The notes: generated by a model not told the origin, from the sequence alone. 57,585 bases of DNA from Candidatus Nitrosopumilus sp. (GCA_003702495.1 REGH01000001.1:44016-101600); one strand, 5' to 3'; positions 1 to 10,150 are shown, counted from the first letter of the stretch. A program made the numbers and translations.

Positions 1-1018
1 TGGTCTTTGGTCTGATTCCTTTTGCATCCAAATCATCATAGTATCTTGTAATGAGTTCGGTGTTTGGTTTTCCTTTATTCCATCTTAATTCCTCTCCTTC
101 GAATTTACCATTGTACAAATCTGATAGTGTACTTGCACCTTCAGAATTAATCACTGCAATTCTTGGAATTTTTTTAATCCAACCCCACTCGTATAATTCC
201 ATTAATGCTTTTCCGCAACTAGATGTATTTCCTAATGCTCCCCCAGGATAAACAATCCAATCTGGAGCTTCCCAATTCAAATATTCTAATGCTCTAAATG
301 GAATTGTTTTTTGTCCTTCAATTCTAAATGGGTTTACAGAGTTTACAGTATATCCATCATGGTTTTGTGCATCATCTAATGATTGTTTTAATGCATCATC
401 AAAGTTTCCATCAATTTCTAAAATTTGAGCTCCAAACTGATATGCTTGACTTAGCTTTCCTGGAGCAATTTGTCCTGCTGGAATGTAAACATCACAATTT
501 ATTCCCTCATTAGCCGCAAACATCCCAGCAGATGCTGAAGTGTTACCTGTTGATGCACAAACAATCTTTTTTGCACCTACCATCTTTGCATGAGTTACAG
601 CAGTTGCCATACCATTGTCTTTGAAAGAACCGCTTGGATTGTAGCCTTCAGGCTGTAACCATAAATTATCATTTGAAATACCTACAAATTCTGAAGCTTT
701 TGCCATGTGGTAAGGCTTTGAAAGTCTTCCTTCTGCACCATCAAGTGAAACCAAAAATTTTGAACATTCTTCAATACTCTCAGTATCTACTTGGCAAAAG
801 TTTAGTAATTCTCTAAATCTCCATACCCCACTTTCGTTGAAAATGTTTCCTTGAGAGTTTCGTCTATCGTAAAAAACTTCTTTTAGATTTTCTGAGGGAG
901 TGTGTTTATATTTTACATCAAGTAAATGTCCTTTCTCACATTGGACATTTGTACTCTCAATTGGATATTCCATTCCACAATCTGGATCAATACATTTTAG
1001 AAATGCGTCTCCCTGCAT
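1..1018 (-). CDS. thrC: threonine synthase, C-terminus cut by the window edge
   Basis: Minus-strand frame reads MQGDAFLKCIDPDCGMEYPIES...LQPEGYNPSGSFKDNGMATAVTHAK...VCASTGNTSASAGMFAANEG; PLP-lysine motif NPSGSFKDNGM and N-terminal zinc-ribbon-like CxxxxC. Confidence 0.9.
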   Translation of the reverse strand, partial: MQGDAFLKCIDPDCGMEYPIESTNVQCEKGHLLDVKYKHTPSENLKEVFYDRRNSQGNIFNESGVWRFRELLNFCQVDTESIEECSKFLVSLDGAEGRLSKPYHMAKASEFVGISNDNLWLQPEGYNPSGSFKDNGMATAVTHAKMVGAKKIVCASTGNTSASAGMFAANEGINCDVYIPAGQIAPGKLSQAYQFGAQILEIDGNFDDALKQSLDDAQNHDGYTVNSVNPFRIEGQKTIPFRALEYLNWEAPDWIVYPGGALGNTSSCGKALMELYEWGWIKKIPRIAVINSEGASTLSDLYNGKFEGEELRWNKGKPNTELITRYYDDLDAKGIRPKT

Positions 1019-1120
1019 ACCCCTTACAAAAAATTCTGATAATTTAAAGCAAAGGTGCAATTTTCTATAGTTGAAGCTATTTTTCCTAAACTTTAGATTA
1101 GATGGGTTTGAAAATGGATT

Positions 1121-1495
1121 GTGGTTACATACATAGAATATCTCAAAAGTATTTTATTACAAATTCTTGAATCTTATGAAAACTTAAAAGAAATTCAAGA
1201 CAAACCTGGAGATCTAGAAATCATAAAAAAAGAATCACTCAAAATTAATGGGTTTTTCAAGGTTATTTCAAATAAAGTTGAAGATACCAAAATACCTCAC
1301 TCAGATTTCAAACCATTAAAATCAAAATTTAAAAATTATTTGGAAAATTATTACTTTGAACAAGAAATTGAGACTATGAGCCCGCTTTATGAAAATGACG
1401 TGCACAGAGTAAAAAATATGCGGTTAAAGATCCTCGAATCCTTTGACGAGAACAAAATTATGGCTGACATCAAGGAGTTTATTGATAAGATTTGA
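1121..1495 (+). CDS. hypothetical protein
   Basis: 124-aa ORF, no recognisable domain. Confidence 0.6.
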   Translation: MVTYIEYLKSILLQILESYENLKEIQDKPGDLEIIKKESLKINGFFKVISNKVEDTKIPHSDFKPLKSKFKNYLENYYFEQEIETMSPLYENDVHRVKNMRLKILESFDENKIMADIKEFIDKI

Positions 1496-1596
1496 GTGAA
1501 AAAAAATGCGTATTGTGTGGGTGCAAAGATCATAAATTGTTCGGATGTAATAGGCACATGTCCAAAAAATGTAGTTGTTTCAAAGAAGAAAACTGA
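1492..1596 (+). CDS. Cys-rich microprotein (34 aa)
   Basis: TTG start overlapping previous stop; (M)SEKKCVLCGCKDHKLFGCNRHMSKKCSCFKEEN. Confidence 0.5.
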   Translation: MSEKKCVLCGCKDHKLFGCNRHMSKKCSCFKEEN

Positions 1597-1606
1597 TTTT
1601 TAGAAA

Positions 1607-1723
1607 TTATTTTCGTTTAGGTCCGGATCTTTCATGAAAATTCAAGCAACATTTGCATTCTTTCTCAAGACATTCTGATTCAGAATGATGGCCACAAATT
1701 CCACATTCACAACTTCCGGACAT
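1607..1723 (-). CDS. Cys-rich microprotein (38 aa)
   Basis: MSGSCECGICGHHSESECLEKECKCCLNFHERSGPKRK; metal-binding-like Cys/His spacing. Confidence 0.55.
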   Translation of the reverse strand: MSGSCECGICGHHSESECLEKECKCCLNFHERSGPKRK

Positions 1724-1791
1724 GATACTAGTTATCTTAATTGGAATATAATTTATCCCCCAAATTTTTATGAGTTTGAGGTCAAATGAGA

Positions 1792-2109
1792 TTATTTTTT
1801 AGATTTTGATTTTTTTCCAGAAGATTCTTTTCCTTCCAGTTCCTTCTCAATTTCTTCAGCTTTTGTATCTACTGCCTTGATAACTTCTTGAATTAATCCA
1901 TCAAGATCACTATCTTCTACTTCGGGTTCTACAGTAGATGCAATTTCATTAATAGTGTTTGAAATTTCAGCACTCACATCTTCAAAACTTTCCGGATCTT
2001 CATATGTTGAATTGTAGAGGTTTTTGAGGTTGTTTACATGACCTACAATTTGATCTGTTATCACAATCTTATAATCAGTCCCGTTCACGTCAAATTCTTT
2101 TGAACTCAT
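1792..2109 (-). CDS. hypothetical charged protein
   Basis: 105-aa ORF with acidic body and lysine-rich C-terminus. Confidence 0.65.
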   Translation of the reverse strand: MSSKEFDVNGTDYKIVITDQIVGHVNNLKNLYNSTYEDPESFEDVSAEISNTINEIASTVEPEVEDSDLDGLIQEVIKAVDTKAEEIEKELEGKESSGKKSKSKK

Positions 2110-2164
2110 AACATTTTTCGAAATCTTATGTTTATAATGTTTTTGAGTGGAAAATGATGGACTA

Positions 2165-2758
2165 TTAGAAGACTATGTAATCAAGTGCTGATGCATCACT
2201 AATTAATCTAGTATGTTTTGAACCTACTACATATCCATTTTTGATATCTTCTGCAGGAATCCATCTGTTTGTTGATGTATAATGTCTTTTTTCTTGTAAT
2301 TCTCTTTCGATTGCTTCTACATCAAATTCGCCTTCTTCTACTTCTTGTGTAGCAAGGTGCTTGATTGTTACAAGAATTTTGGTAACTTTTACCCTGTCTC
2401 CAAATTTCCATTTCATGGGAGGGTTTTCATCTGACACTTCTAACACTTTGATTTTCATTTGTTTATTACCAAATGCATCATGACTGATGAGCGTTTTTTC
2501 ATCTGTAAATTCTTCAAAAGTAATTCTGGAGTTCACCTCTGCATCTGATACTGTTTCTAGCAGCGCGGCTGAATTGAATTCTGTATTTGGTTTTTCATCA
2601 TAACTTGTTTGAATACTAATTTCTGGTAACTGTGATTCTTCTGGTTCAGGAGTTGGTTCTGCAACTACTTCTGGTTCAGGATTTTTAATTTTTTCAATTC
2701 TTTTAACTTCATTATCCCATTGTAGTTGGGCATCTTCATCTTTGTTCACTTCAGACAT
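2165..2758 (-). CDS. hypothetical protein
   Basis: 197-aa ORF, Pro/Glu-rich N-terminus. Confidence 0.7.
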   Translation of the reverse strand: MSEVNKDEDAQLQWDNEVKRIEKIKNPEPEVVAEPTPEPEESQLPEISIQTSYDEKPNTEFNSAALLETVSDAEVNSRITFEEFTDEKTLISHDAFGNKQMKIKVLEVSDENPPMKWKFGDRVKVTKILVTIKHLATQEVEEGEFDVEAIERELQEKRHYTSTNRWIPAEDIKNGYVVGSKHTRLISDASALDYIVF

Positions 2759-2815
2759 ATGATTGATTCTTGTTTATTCTTTAAAAACAATTTGTAGATT
2801 TTTTAAAATTTGGCA

Positions 2816-3364
2816 CTATTTGGGTTGTTTTGTTTTAAAGGGCATCTTACATTCTTTTAGATGGATCTCTTTTCGTGAACCGTCTACTTTTGCATATATT
2901 TTTCCTTCATATGTACAAACACAATCAGTGATCTCTAATTTTTCATCCCAAATTTTGTAAAACTCTCTTAGTTCCCGACTTTCATATTTTCCTACTCCCA
3001 ATCTTTTCTTGGATAGGAACTTGAATGCTAACAACACATGTCTTTTTTTGTAGATATCAAATGTCTTAATCCACTCTAAACATCTTTCAATCTGATCATA
3101 TGGAACTGGAAGCGAAGTGCTTGTTCCAGATTTTGCTTCAATAGTAAAAATAGTACTGTCTTCAGTATTTACAGCTAAAACATCTGGTAATGCAATGCTT
3201 GGAGATCCTAATCTAAATGCCTTCCAATCTGATGATGTATTGAATCGTTTTACCAATGTATCTTCCCATTGATATCCACGCTGTCTACGGGTTTTTGCAG
3301 CTTTTTGATTATTGGTAATTGTTTTTTTGGATAATTTTGAGATGGTTAATGTTCGTGAGCGCAT
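2816..3364 (-). CDS. Hjc-like Holliday-junction resolvase family nuclease (putative)
   Basis: GYQWEDTLVKRF, RLGSPSIALPDVLAV, TIEAKSGT and YDQIERCLEWI match the order of Hjc-type nuclease motifs (E, PD, ExK, Q). Confidence 0.6.
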   Translation of the reverse strand: MRSRTLTISKLSKKTITNNQKAAKTRRQRGYQWEDTLVKRFNTSSDWKAFRLGSPSIALPDVLAVNTEDSTIFTIEAKSGTSTSLPVPYDQIERCLEWIKTFDIYKKRHVLLAFKFLSKKRLGVGKYESRELREFYKIWDEKLEITDCVCTYEGKIYAKVDGSRKEIHLKECKMPFKTKQPK

Positions 3365-3512
3365 ACTATTCTTCCTCTTTTAAGATATAGTAAGGTGGGT
3401 AATTACATAATACCCGTTAAAATTGATTGAGTAGTTCGTTTCTTATTTGTGATAGAACCAAAACCTAAATGAATTCGGTAAAACAATAATACTCTAAAGA
3501 ATTACCTGATTT

Positions 3513-3611
3513 GTGGCAAAAAAGAAAAAGGAACTAAAACAACGCCAAAATCTTCAATGTCATTGGCACTGTCCTTGCGAAGATTGCCGAAATGATGATG
3601 TCTCATACTGA
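3513..3611 (+). CDS. Cys/His-rich microprotein (32 aa)
   Basis: GTG start; MAKKKKELKQRQNLQCHWHCPCEDCRNDDVSY. Confidence 0.45.
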   Translation: MAKKKKELKQRQNLQCHWHCPCEDCRNDDVSY

Positions 3612-3673
3612 AATATGACAAATTTTTAGTTGTCTAACAATTTGCCTAAATAGGACGTGATTTCAAATAACTT

Positions 3674-3874
3674 GTGTCTGAAATTATAATTGAAAAATTA
3701 CTTGAACAAAGAGATTTTTATTTAAACACACTAAAACAACTAGAATTTCAATTGGCAATTGAACCCACAGAAAATGAACTACGAGATATTGAGAAATTAC
3801 AAACAACTACTGTTGAACAATTAAAAAAAGTAGAACAAGAAATTGCTTATCTTAATTCTAAAAAATCCTCCTGA
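3674..3874 (+). CDS. hypothetical coiled-coil protein
   Basis: 66-aa ORF with heptad-like charged sequence. Confidence 0.55.
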   Translation: MSEIIIEKLLEQRDFYLNTLKQLEFQLAIEPTENELRDIEKLQTTTVEQLKKVEQEIAYLNSKKSS

Positions 3875-3914
3875 ATTACAATGAGTTTATCAAACCCCTG
3901 TTTTTACAAAATCC

Positions 3915-4742
3915 ATGTTTGATGAAATAATTCAGAATTTTGTTTCTATAAAACAGGATTTTGCCAAAAATTACTCTGGAAATGCCCATATTCAAGAGGT
4001 AATTCCTGCATTAAATTCTGAAAAATTCCCTTTTGACCAAGAACATTTGAACTCTATTCATGAATTTGCAAAAAAAAATCCAATTTACTATAATTCCTAT
4101 GATGAAAAAATTTTGGAAACGGATTGCGTGGTTTATGAAGGTGATATTAATGATCATTGGTTAAACAGTATCAAACATGGTTCAAGCTGTCAACCATTCT
4201 ATCCGACATGGATGGTTTCAGCATATTTGATGGTATCAATTGCAAAAAATCTGGGATATACCGAATTAATCGATATTGGTTCTGGAGATGGACGAATTGC
4301 ATTTTGTGGAAAGATTTCTGGATTTACAACTCATAGTATTGAAATTGATGATGGTTTAGTTGCATTACAAAAATTGATCTGTTCCAACACTGAACAAAAT
4401 TTTGATCCTCACTGTGAAGATGCATTGGAGTTTGACTATTCTAAATTTCAGTTAACAAACCCTGTATTTTTCATTGGAGGGTTACCGCAAATGGGTGGAG
4501 ATGTGTTAGCAACTAGTATTATTGATAAAATTAATTGTATTGATCAACTAAAAAATTCTACAGGAATTGTATTTGCAGGAACCCATACCAAACGTCAATT
4601 ATCTGGAAATTTATCTAATGGTGGATGGAGTTCGTTAATTAAAGAACATAACTTACAAGTATCAGAAACCGTTTCGCTTCCTACTGTTTGGACATTTGAT
4701 CAAACTACTGAAACACCATACATCTATACAAAATTTAACTGA
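3915..4742 (+). CDS. class I SAM-dependent methyltransferase-like protein
   Basis: ELIDIGSGDGRIAFCGKISGFTTHSIEID resembles SAM-binding motif I and the acidic post-II strand. Confidence 0.6.
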   Translation: MFDEIIQNFVSIKQDFAKNYSGNAHIQEVIPALNSEKFPFDQEHLNSIHEFAKKNPIYYNSYDEKILETDCVVYEGDINDHWLNSIKHGSSCQPFYPTWMVSAYLMVSIAKNLGYTELIDIGSGDGRIAFCGKISGFTTHSIEIDDGLVALQKLICSNTEQNFDPHCEDALEFDYSKFQLTNPVFFIGGLPQMGGDVLATSIIDKINCIDQLKNSTGIVFAGTHTKRQLSGNLSNGGWSSLIKEHNLQVSETVSLPTVWTFDQTTETPYIYTKFN

Positions 4743-5043
4743 CTTCAAAAAAATAATTGCCTTCATTAATTCCACATTTTGAAATTTTTACGTATTGATC
4801 AATTTGTGGTTCATTAGTCATTTTTGCTATGATTCTAAAAGAACTCTCCATTTCTACAATACAAAAATAATCATCATTTTGCTTTGAAAATTCTATGATT
4901 TTACCTTGAAAATTTCCTTCTTTGAGCCTGGTTTTGCCCATACAATCATCACAAAATTCGGTAGGGGGCCACACCAATTTTTTACAAACGGTGCATTCTG
5001 GAATCAAAAAACTCCCTTTAGACAATTCTTCCTCAAAACTCAT
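4735..5043 (-). CDS. DUF35-type zinc-ribbon/OB-fold protein, thiolase partner
   Basis: CTVCKKLVWPPTEFCDDC zinc ribbon followed by an OB-like segment; overlaps the thiolase gene. Confidence 0.8.
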   Translation of the reverse strand: MSFEEELSKGSFLIPECTVCKKLVWPPTEFCDDCMGKTRLKEGNFQGKIIEFSKQNDDYFCIVEMESSFRIIAKMTNEPQIDQYVKISKCGINEGNYFFEVS

Positions 5044-6149
5044 TTTTCTAACACCAAAATAGTTGAAGATGTTGCAGCTGCAGACATGTTGTGAACTAGA
5101 CCTACACTTGCGTTTTCAACCTGTCTTTTTTGTGCATTATTTTGTAATTGTTGTGTAATTTCAATTGTTTGTGCGATACCTGTAGCGCCCAAAGGATGAC
5201 CACAACCTATCAAACCACCACGAGGGTTAATTTTGAGGTTTTTTGTTTCATAAAAATTTTTAACAAGATTGGTTCCCTCCCCTGGTTTTGCCATACCTAT
5301 AGCTTCTAATGCCATTGGCTCACATACGGAAAATGCATCATGAACTTCTACAACATCAACATCTTCTATTTTTTTCTGTGCCATTTGTAATGCTGTTTTA
5401 GTTGCATATTTTGTAGATTCCATTGAATGGAATGATTGATTTTTTGTAAATCCTGCTGAAATTGTTTTTTGTCCTACCCCCGAAATCCATATTGGCTGAT
5501 CAGTGATTTTTTTGAGTACCTTCTCTGATGCTAAAACAATTGAAGCACTTCCAGTACAAGATCTTGAGCAATCAAGTAGTCGGATATCTTCCGTAATTTT
5601 TTTAGATTCCATTACATCTTGTATGGTGTATGTTTTTTTAGAAAGTGCATTTGGGTTGTTTTGAGCTTGGCTGTGATTTTTTACTGAAACCATTGCTAAT
5701 TGCTCATCTGTAGTTGAGAATTTTCTTTTGTATGAACTAGTAAAAATTGATGCCCAAAATATTGGATGTTTAAACTCTCCACGAGAATTATCCCAATCAA
5801 GAATCTGACCGGGACTATCATATCTTTCCGCACCGCTTACTAACACCACATCTGCAAGACCTGATGCGATGTAAGAATAGGCTGAAACTATGGAATTTGT
5901 GCCTGAATTACACAGATTTTCTATAGAGTGGGCTGTTTTTGGTTGAATTCCAAGGGTTTCAGACAAGATTGGGGCAAGGTATTTTGAATTATTGTTAGTA
6001 GATACCAAAACTGCATCAATTTGGTTTTTTTCTATTTTTGAATTATTTTCAAAAATACTTTTTGCAGATTCAAAAAGAATAGATTCTATTTTTTTATCAT
6101 CTGTGGTAAAGGGTGTTATTCCATATGCTGCAATTCCTACTTTGATCAT
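5040..6149 (-). CDS. thiolase / acetyl-CoA acetyltransferase (SCPx-like)
   Basis: MIKVGIAAYG...ENLCNSGTNSIVSAYSYIASGLADVVLVSGAERY...NPRGGLIGCGHPLGATGIAQ; start placed at internal ATG 6147-6149. Confidence 0.85.
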   Translation of the reverse strand: MIKVGIAAYGITPFTTDDKKIESILFESAKSIFENNSKIEKNQIDAVLVSTNNNSKYLAPILSETLGIQPKTAHSIENLCNSGTNSIVSAYSYIASGLADVVLVSGAERYDSPGQILDWDNSRGEFKHPIFWASIFTSSYKRKFSTTDEQLAMVSVKNHSQAQNNPNALSKKTYTIQDVMESKKITEDIRLLDCSRSCTGSASIVLASEKVLKKITDQPIWISGVGQKTISAGFTKNQSFHSMESTKYATKTALQMAQKKIEDVDVVEVHDAFSVCEPMALEAIGMAKPGEGTNLVKNFYETKNLKINPRGGLIGCGHPLGATGIAQTIEITQQLQNNAQKRQVENASVGLVHNMSAAATSSTILVLEK

Positions 6150-6150
6150 A

Positions 6151-7116
6151 TCATTCATCCAAAAATGTTTTTTGTAGCAATCCAAATGACGTTCTGACAT
6201 CACCCACTGGATTGAATTGTAATATTGGTAAATCAATTCCTGTTTGGTTAAATTCCTCAAGTTGTTTTTTGGATTCCTCAGGTGTACCAGCTACTACAAG
6301 TTCTTTTAACATTGAATTTGTAACTAATTCATAATTAGATGAAAAACCCGTTTTTTTAAACTCTTCAAAAATATTTGATGTTTCCTTTTCAAACCCATTT
6401 TTTGCCAAAAACTCCCTATAGATTTTTCCAACAGATACATAAAACGCCAATGTTTTTTTTGCACGGGTAATCGCTTCTTCAGAATTTTCTGAAATACATG
6501 TAATTATTTGACATGTTACGTCTATCTTTCTTTCTGATTGCATTTTTTGAATTGTTTCTTTCATTTCGTTTTTAGGTCTAAGATAAAAAATCACTCCATC
6601 TCCAACATCCCATGTCAGATTCACCATTTTTTCATTTATTGCTGCAATGTATATTGGAATTGATTCTCTTTGTGGTTTAATCAATAATGTGAAATTCTTC
6701 AAATTAAAAATTTCCCCTGAATATGTAATTGGTTTTCCAGAAGAAATCAATTTGATAATTTCTACATATTCTTTCATTCTTTGCAAGGGTTTATCAAAAC
6801 TATATCCATGAAAAGTCTCCACAATGGGCAAACTACTAGTTCCAAGACCAAGAATCACCCTGCCTTTTGATATGGTATCTACAGTTACTGCTCCCATGGC
6901 AATTGTCGCAGGACTGCGTGAGTAGATGTTGATAATTGATGATCCTAACTTTTGAGTAGATGTTTTCCCTGCTACAGCACTTAACATTGAAAAATTCTCC
7001 ATACCCCATGTTTCAGGTACCCAAATTGTGTCTGTATGGGTTTTAGATATCATTTCAGCACAGTTTAGAACCTCATTTACAGATAACATTGAGCCTAAAC
7101 TGCATGCAATACGCAT
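6151..7116 (-). CDS. LLM-class flavin/F420-dependent oxidoreductase
   Basis: IWVPETWG, SRSPATIAMGAVTVDTISKGRVILGLGTSS, MKEYVEIIKLISSGKPITYSGE. Confidence 0.82.
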   Translation of the reverse strand: MRIACSLGSMLSVNEVLNCAEMISKTHTDTIWVPETWGMENFSMLSAVAGKTSTQKLGSSIINIYSRSPATIAMGAVTVDTISKGRVILGLGTSSLPIVETFHGYSFDKPLQRMKEYVEIIKLISSGKPITYSGEIFNLKNFTLLIKPQRESIPIYIAAINEKMVNLTWDVGDGVIFYLRPKNEMKETIQKMQSERKIDVTCQIITCISENSEEAITRAKKTLAFYVSVGKIYREFLAKNGFEKETSNIFEEFKKTGFSSNYELVTNSMLKELVVAGTPEESKKQLEEFNQTGIDLPILQFNPVGDVRTSFGLLQKTFLDE

Positions 7117-7218
7117 GAAATACCTGTGACTGACTGTATATTCTAGTGTTCTGTTTTAGCATTGGGTTAATTTTGATTGAGGTGCCGTATTATTGGAAAA
7201 TCTGTATATCAGTAACTG

Positions 7219-7365
7219 TTGAGCCAAGAAACATTTGCAGAAAAAACCCATCAAGAATCCAATTTTTGGAATAACGCCACCAAATATGCTTCAGCGAGCA
7301 AAGATGAGTCATTTGTGGAAGAGGTTGCATACATGATGGTCACATTGCACAGAACTGGTGCATAA
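7219..7365 (+). CDS. hypothetical microprotein (48 aa)
   Basis: TTG start; (M)SQETFAEKTHQESNFWNNATKYASASKDESFVEEVAYMMVTLHRTGA. Confidence 0.4.
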   Translation: MSQETFAEKTHQESNFWNNATKYASASKDESFVEEVAYMMVTLHRTGA

Positions 7366-7375
7366 ATCAAAAAAA

Positions 7376-8044
7376 CTATTTTATTATTTTCTCTATTTCC
7401 AATGCACATTCCTCCATATCTTTGAAGGAATCTACAGAATACCATTTAGAATTTTTATATTTTATTGTATTTAGAATTCCTTTTTTTGCATATTTAGGAA
7501 ATACTGTTTTTTCAATATCGCCTCTATCTGGAAGTTCTTTTAAAACTGCTTTTTCTAAATGATATATTCCAGCATTCATCCAAGTATCTGAAATTTCTTT
7601 TTTCTCTTTGAAATTTAAAATCTTATCATCCTCAGTTTCCAAAATACCATATTTTGTTCTCAGTTCAATAGCAGCAATTGCATTTTTCTTTTTTTGTAAT
7701 TTTTTTAAATCAATATCTGTAATCGTATCTCCGTTCAAAACAAAAAATGATTTTTCATTAATCATTTTTCCTGCTTTTTTAATTGCCCCACCAGTACCTA
7801 ATGGTGTTTTTTCAATTGAGAATTTTATTTTTATTCCAATATCTTTCATGTTCAAATGATTTTCAATCATTTCTGTTTTGTATCCTGTACAAATGATGAT
7901 CTCTTTGATTCCAAATTTTTTAAGATATCTAATTTGCCATTCAATAATGGGTATGTTCTTTATTGGAACAAGAGGTTTTGGAACATAATCTGTTACTGGT
8001 TTTAGTCTTTTTCCTCGACCTCCAGCCAGAATGATTGCTTTCAT
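7376..8044 (-). CDS. sugar-phosphate nucleotidyltransferase family protein
   Basis: MKAIILAGGRGKRLKPVTDYVPKPLVPIKNIPIIEWQI, FFVLNGDTITDID. Confidence 0.88.
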   Translation of the reverse strand: MKAIILAGGRGKRLKPVTDYVPKPLVPIKNIPIIEWQIRYLKKFGIKEIIICTGYKTEMIENHLNMKDIGIKIKFSIEKTPLGTGGAIKKAGKMINEKSFFVLNGDTITDIDLKKLQKKKNAIAAIELRTKYGILETEDDKILNFKEKKEISDTWMNAGIYHLEKAVLKELPDRGDIEKTVFPKYAKKGILNTIKYKNSKWYSVDSFKDMEECALEIEKIIK

Positions 8045-8080
8045 TAATTTTGTCTAATTTTTAGAGTATATCAAAATTTT

Positions 8081-8356
8081 CTATTTTGATTCTTTGGTTT
8101 TCATACCAACACTATCTTTATTTTTTAATTCTGAATCATCAACTATTTGTTCCATCTTTTCTGCAAATTCCTTGTAAATTTTCTCTAATTCCTTTAGAGG
8201 GAGTTCAATCCCCAACAACTTCATAGTTTTATTCCAAGATTCTATGTATTTCTCATCATCAAGACCCTTACCCAAAGTCTCTGCTATAGAATGAACCCCT
8301 TCCGTTTTTCCTAGAGCATAGATGGCTATTTCACGTTCAGTTAGCATTATTTTCAC
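8081..8356 (-). CDS. hypothetical protein
   Basis: 91-aa ORF. Confidence 0.6.
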   Translation of the reverse strand: MKIMLTEREIAIYALGKTEGVHSIAETLGKGLDDEKYIESWNKTMKLLGIELPLKELEKIYKEFAEKMEQIVDDSELKNKDSVGMKTKESK

Positions 8357-8474
8357 TTTCTGTCATGTAGTAGTGTAATTCAGTATAGCACTCGACACAG
8401 TATTCTTCAAAATTTGTATGATCACAATCATAGACTTTTTTTACATCATTACTGCATTTTGCACAAATTGGCAT
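8337..8474 (-). CDS. zinc-finger-like microprotein (45 aa)
   Basis: MPICAKCSNDVKKVYDCDHTNFEEYCVECYTELHYYMTESENNAN; overlaps the downstream ORF start. Confidence 0.55.
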   Translation of the reverse strand: MPICAKCSNDVKKVYDCDHTNFEEYCVECYTELHYYMTESENNAN

Positions 8475-8481
8475 GATGATC

Positions 8482-8874
8482 TTATTTTGATTTTGCTATT
8501 TTGATTCCACCCAATGCAAGTTGAATTACAGCTGGAATAAGCATCATAGCCATAGATGCCATTGGATCTCTTTCTGAAGTTTCAGATGATGGTGATGGGT
8601 TGACCATAATTGCAATTCCTCCAATAATGATCAAAATACCTGTAATTATGATCATTACCCCTAATCCTTTGGATGGCTCTTTTAGTGATATGAAGAATGC
8701 TATAATTGGTAAAATTAATGCAGGTGCTCCTAGACCTATGCCTCTTTGCATATGATCAAGTGGTAAAAATCCATAATCGCCATCTGAAGACATTGCAACA
8801 GCTACATCTGCAGCATAAATTAGAAGCAAACCTATTGCAATTCCTGTTATAACTAATGCCGCAGTTAGTGCCAT
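8482..8874 (-). CDS. hypothetical membrane protein
   Basis: Several predicted transmembrane stretches. Confidence 0.65.
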   Translation of the reverse strand: MALTAALVITGIAIGLLLIYAADVAVAMSSDGDYGFLPLDHMQRGIGLGAPALILPIIAFFISLKEPSKGLGVMIIITGILIIIGGIAIMVNPSPSSETSERDPMASMAMMLIPAVIQLALGGIKIAKSK

Positions 8875-8908
8875 GATGATTTTTTCCCCTCACAATTATT
8901 AAACCTAA

Positions 8909-10051
8909 TCATACAGATTGAACTACTGCCCTAGGTTTTATGGAATCTAGTTTCTTTAACAAATCCTCTACTGATTCATTATTTGTCGAAATGAGGTTGA
9001 AATGACCTAATTTCCTCATTGGTTTTGAAATCTTTTTTCCATACATTTTAAGAAATAAGTTCTCATCAGGAATTTCTAATGGCTTGTATTCACCTTCAAA
9101 TGTTTTTGTTCCCAAAATGTTGTACATTATTGTGGGACGTAAAAGTTTGGTACTGCCAAGTTCTAATCCCAAAATAGCACGCAAATGCTGTTCAAACTGA
9201 GACGTTTCACTAGATTCCAAAGTATGATGTCCCGAATTGTGAACTCTTGGAGCTATTTCATTAATTACAATCTGATCATCTTGAGTGACAAACATCTCAA
9301 TTCCAAACACACCTGCACCTTTTAGTACATTCATAGTTTGACTTGCAATTTTCTCAGCATTTTTTGTTATTTCTTCAGAAACTCTGGCAGGAGCAATTGT
9401 TTCACGCAAAATATTTTCTTCATGAATATTCTCTACAAGCGGAAATGTTTTGATTTCACCCTTAGTATTTCTAGCAGCAATTACCGATACTTCCATTTTG
9501 AAGGGTACAAATTTTTCTAACATTAATTTTTGACCTTTGAAATAATCATATGCTGTTTGGACCATGTCTTCGGAATCAACCTTAAAGTTTCCTCTACCAT
9601 CATATGCATCCCGTCTTGCCTTGAGTAATGCCGGATAACCAAATTTTTTCAATCCTTCTTTGACATCATTAATGTTTGAAATCTTTATGAATTCTGGAAC
9701 AGGAATATTGTGTTCTTTAAGAAAAGTTTTTTGTAAAAATTTATCTTGAATTGTATGTAATGTCTCAGGAGATGGATTAATTTCTGCATTTTTTTCAACT
9801 GATTTTAAAACTTCACTATCTCCAGATTCAATTTCATATGTTATGATGTCTGATTTTTCTGAGAGTTCAATTATAGCATCTTTATTTTTAAAATCGGCAA
9901 CAATTTGCTCTGCTCCGACTTGTGCGGCCGGACAATTTTCAGTAGGATCTAGTACTATGATTTTTGAAACATTTTCAGGCATCTTTTTGGCAGCTTCTGC
10001 AATCATCATACCAAGTTGTCCTCCTCCTATGATCCCTAGAATTTTGGCCAT
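8909..10051 (-). CDS. purK: 5-(carboxyamino)imidazole ribonucleotide synthase (PurK)
   Basis: MAKILGIIGGGQLGMMIAEAAKKM, FEGEYKPL..., ATP-grasp motifs EIAPRVHNSGHHTLE; start trimmed from the ORF track. Confidence 0.93.
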   Translation of the reverse strand: MAKILGIIGGGQLGMMIAEAAKKMPENVSKIIVLDPTENCPAAQVGAEQIVADFKNKDAIIELSEKSDIITYEIESGDSEVLKSVEKNAEINPSPETLHTIQDKFLQKTFLKEHNIPVPEFIKISNINDVKEGLKKFGYPALLKARRDAYDGRGNFKVDSEDMVQTAYDYFKGQKLMLEKFVPFKMEVSVIAARNTKGEIKTFPLVENIHEENILRETIAPARVSEEITKNAEKIASQTMNVLKGAGVFGIEMFVTQDDQIVINEIAPRVHNSGHHTLESSETSQFEQHLRAILGLELGSTKLLRPTIMYNILGTKTFEGEYKPLEIPDENLFLKMYGKKISKPMRKLGHFNLISTNNESVEDLLKKLDSIKPRAVVQSV

Positions 10052-10150
10052 ATTATGCTCAATATCTTTGGAATAAAAATAGCTAATGTTGTATATTCTT
10101 GAAAAAACTAAATCGTTATCATTAATTACTAACAAGTTTTTTCTAATATC

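Noticed and set aside
51-816. Plus-strand ORFs at 51, 328 and 634
   Set aside because: Antisense to the partial threonine synthase, which has clear motifs
5992-6177. Plus-strand ORF opposite the thiolase gene (and similar antisense ORFs at 7608, 9338, 11154, 31306, 34546, 35422, 49867)
   Set aside because: Each lies antisense to a strongly supported gene; best explained as shadow frames
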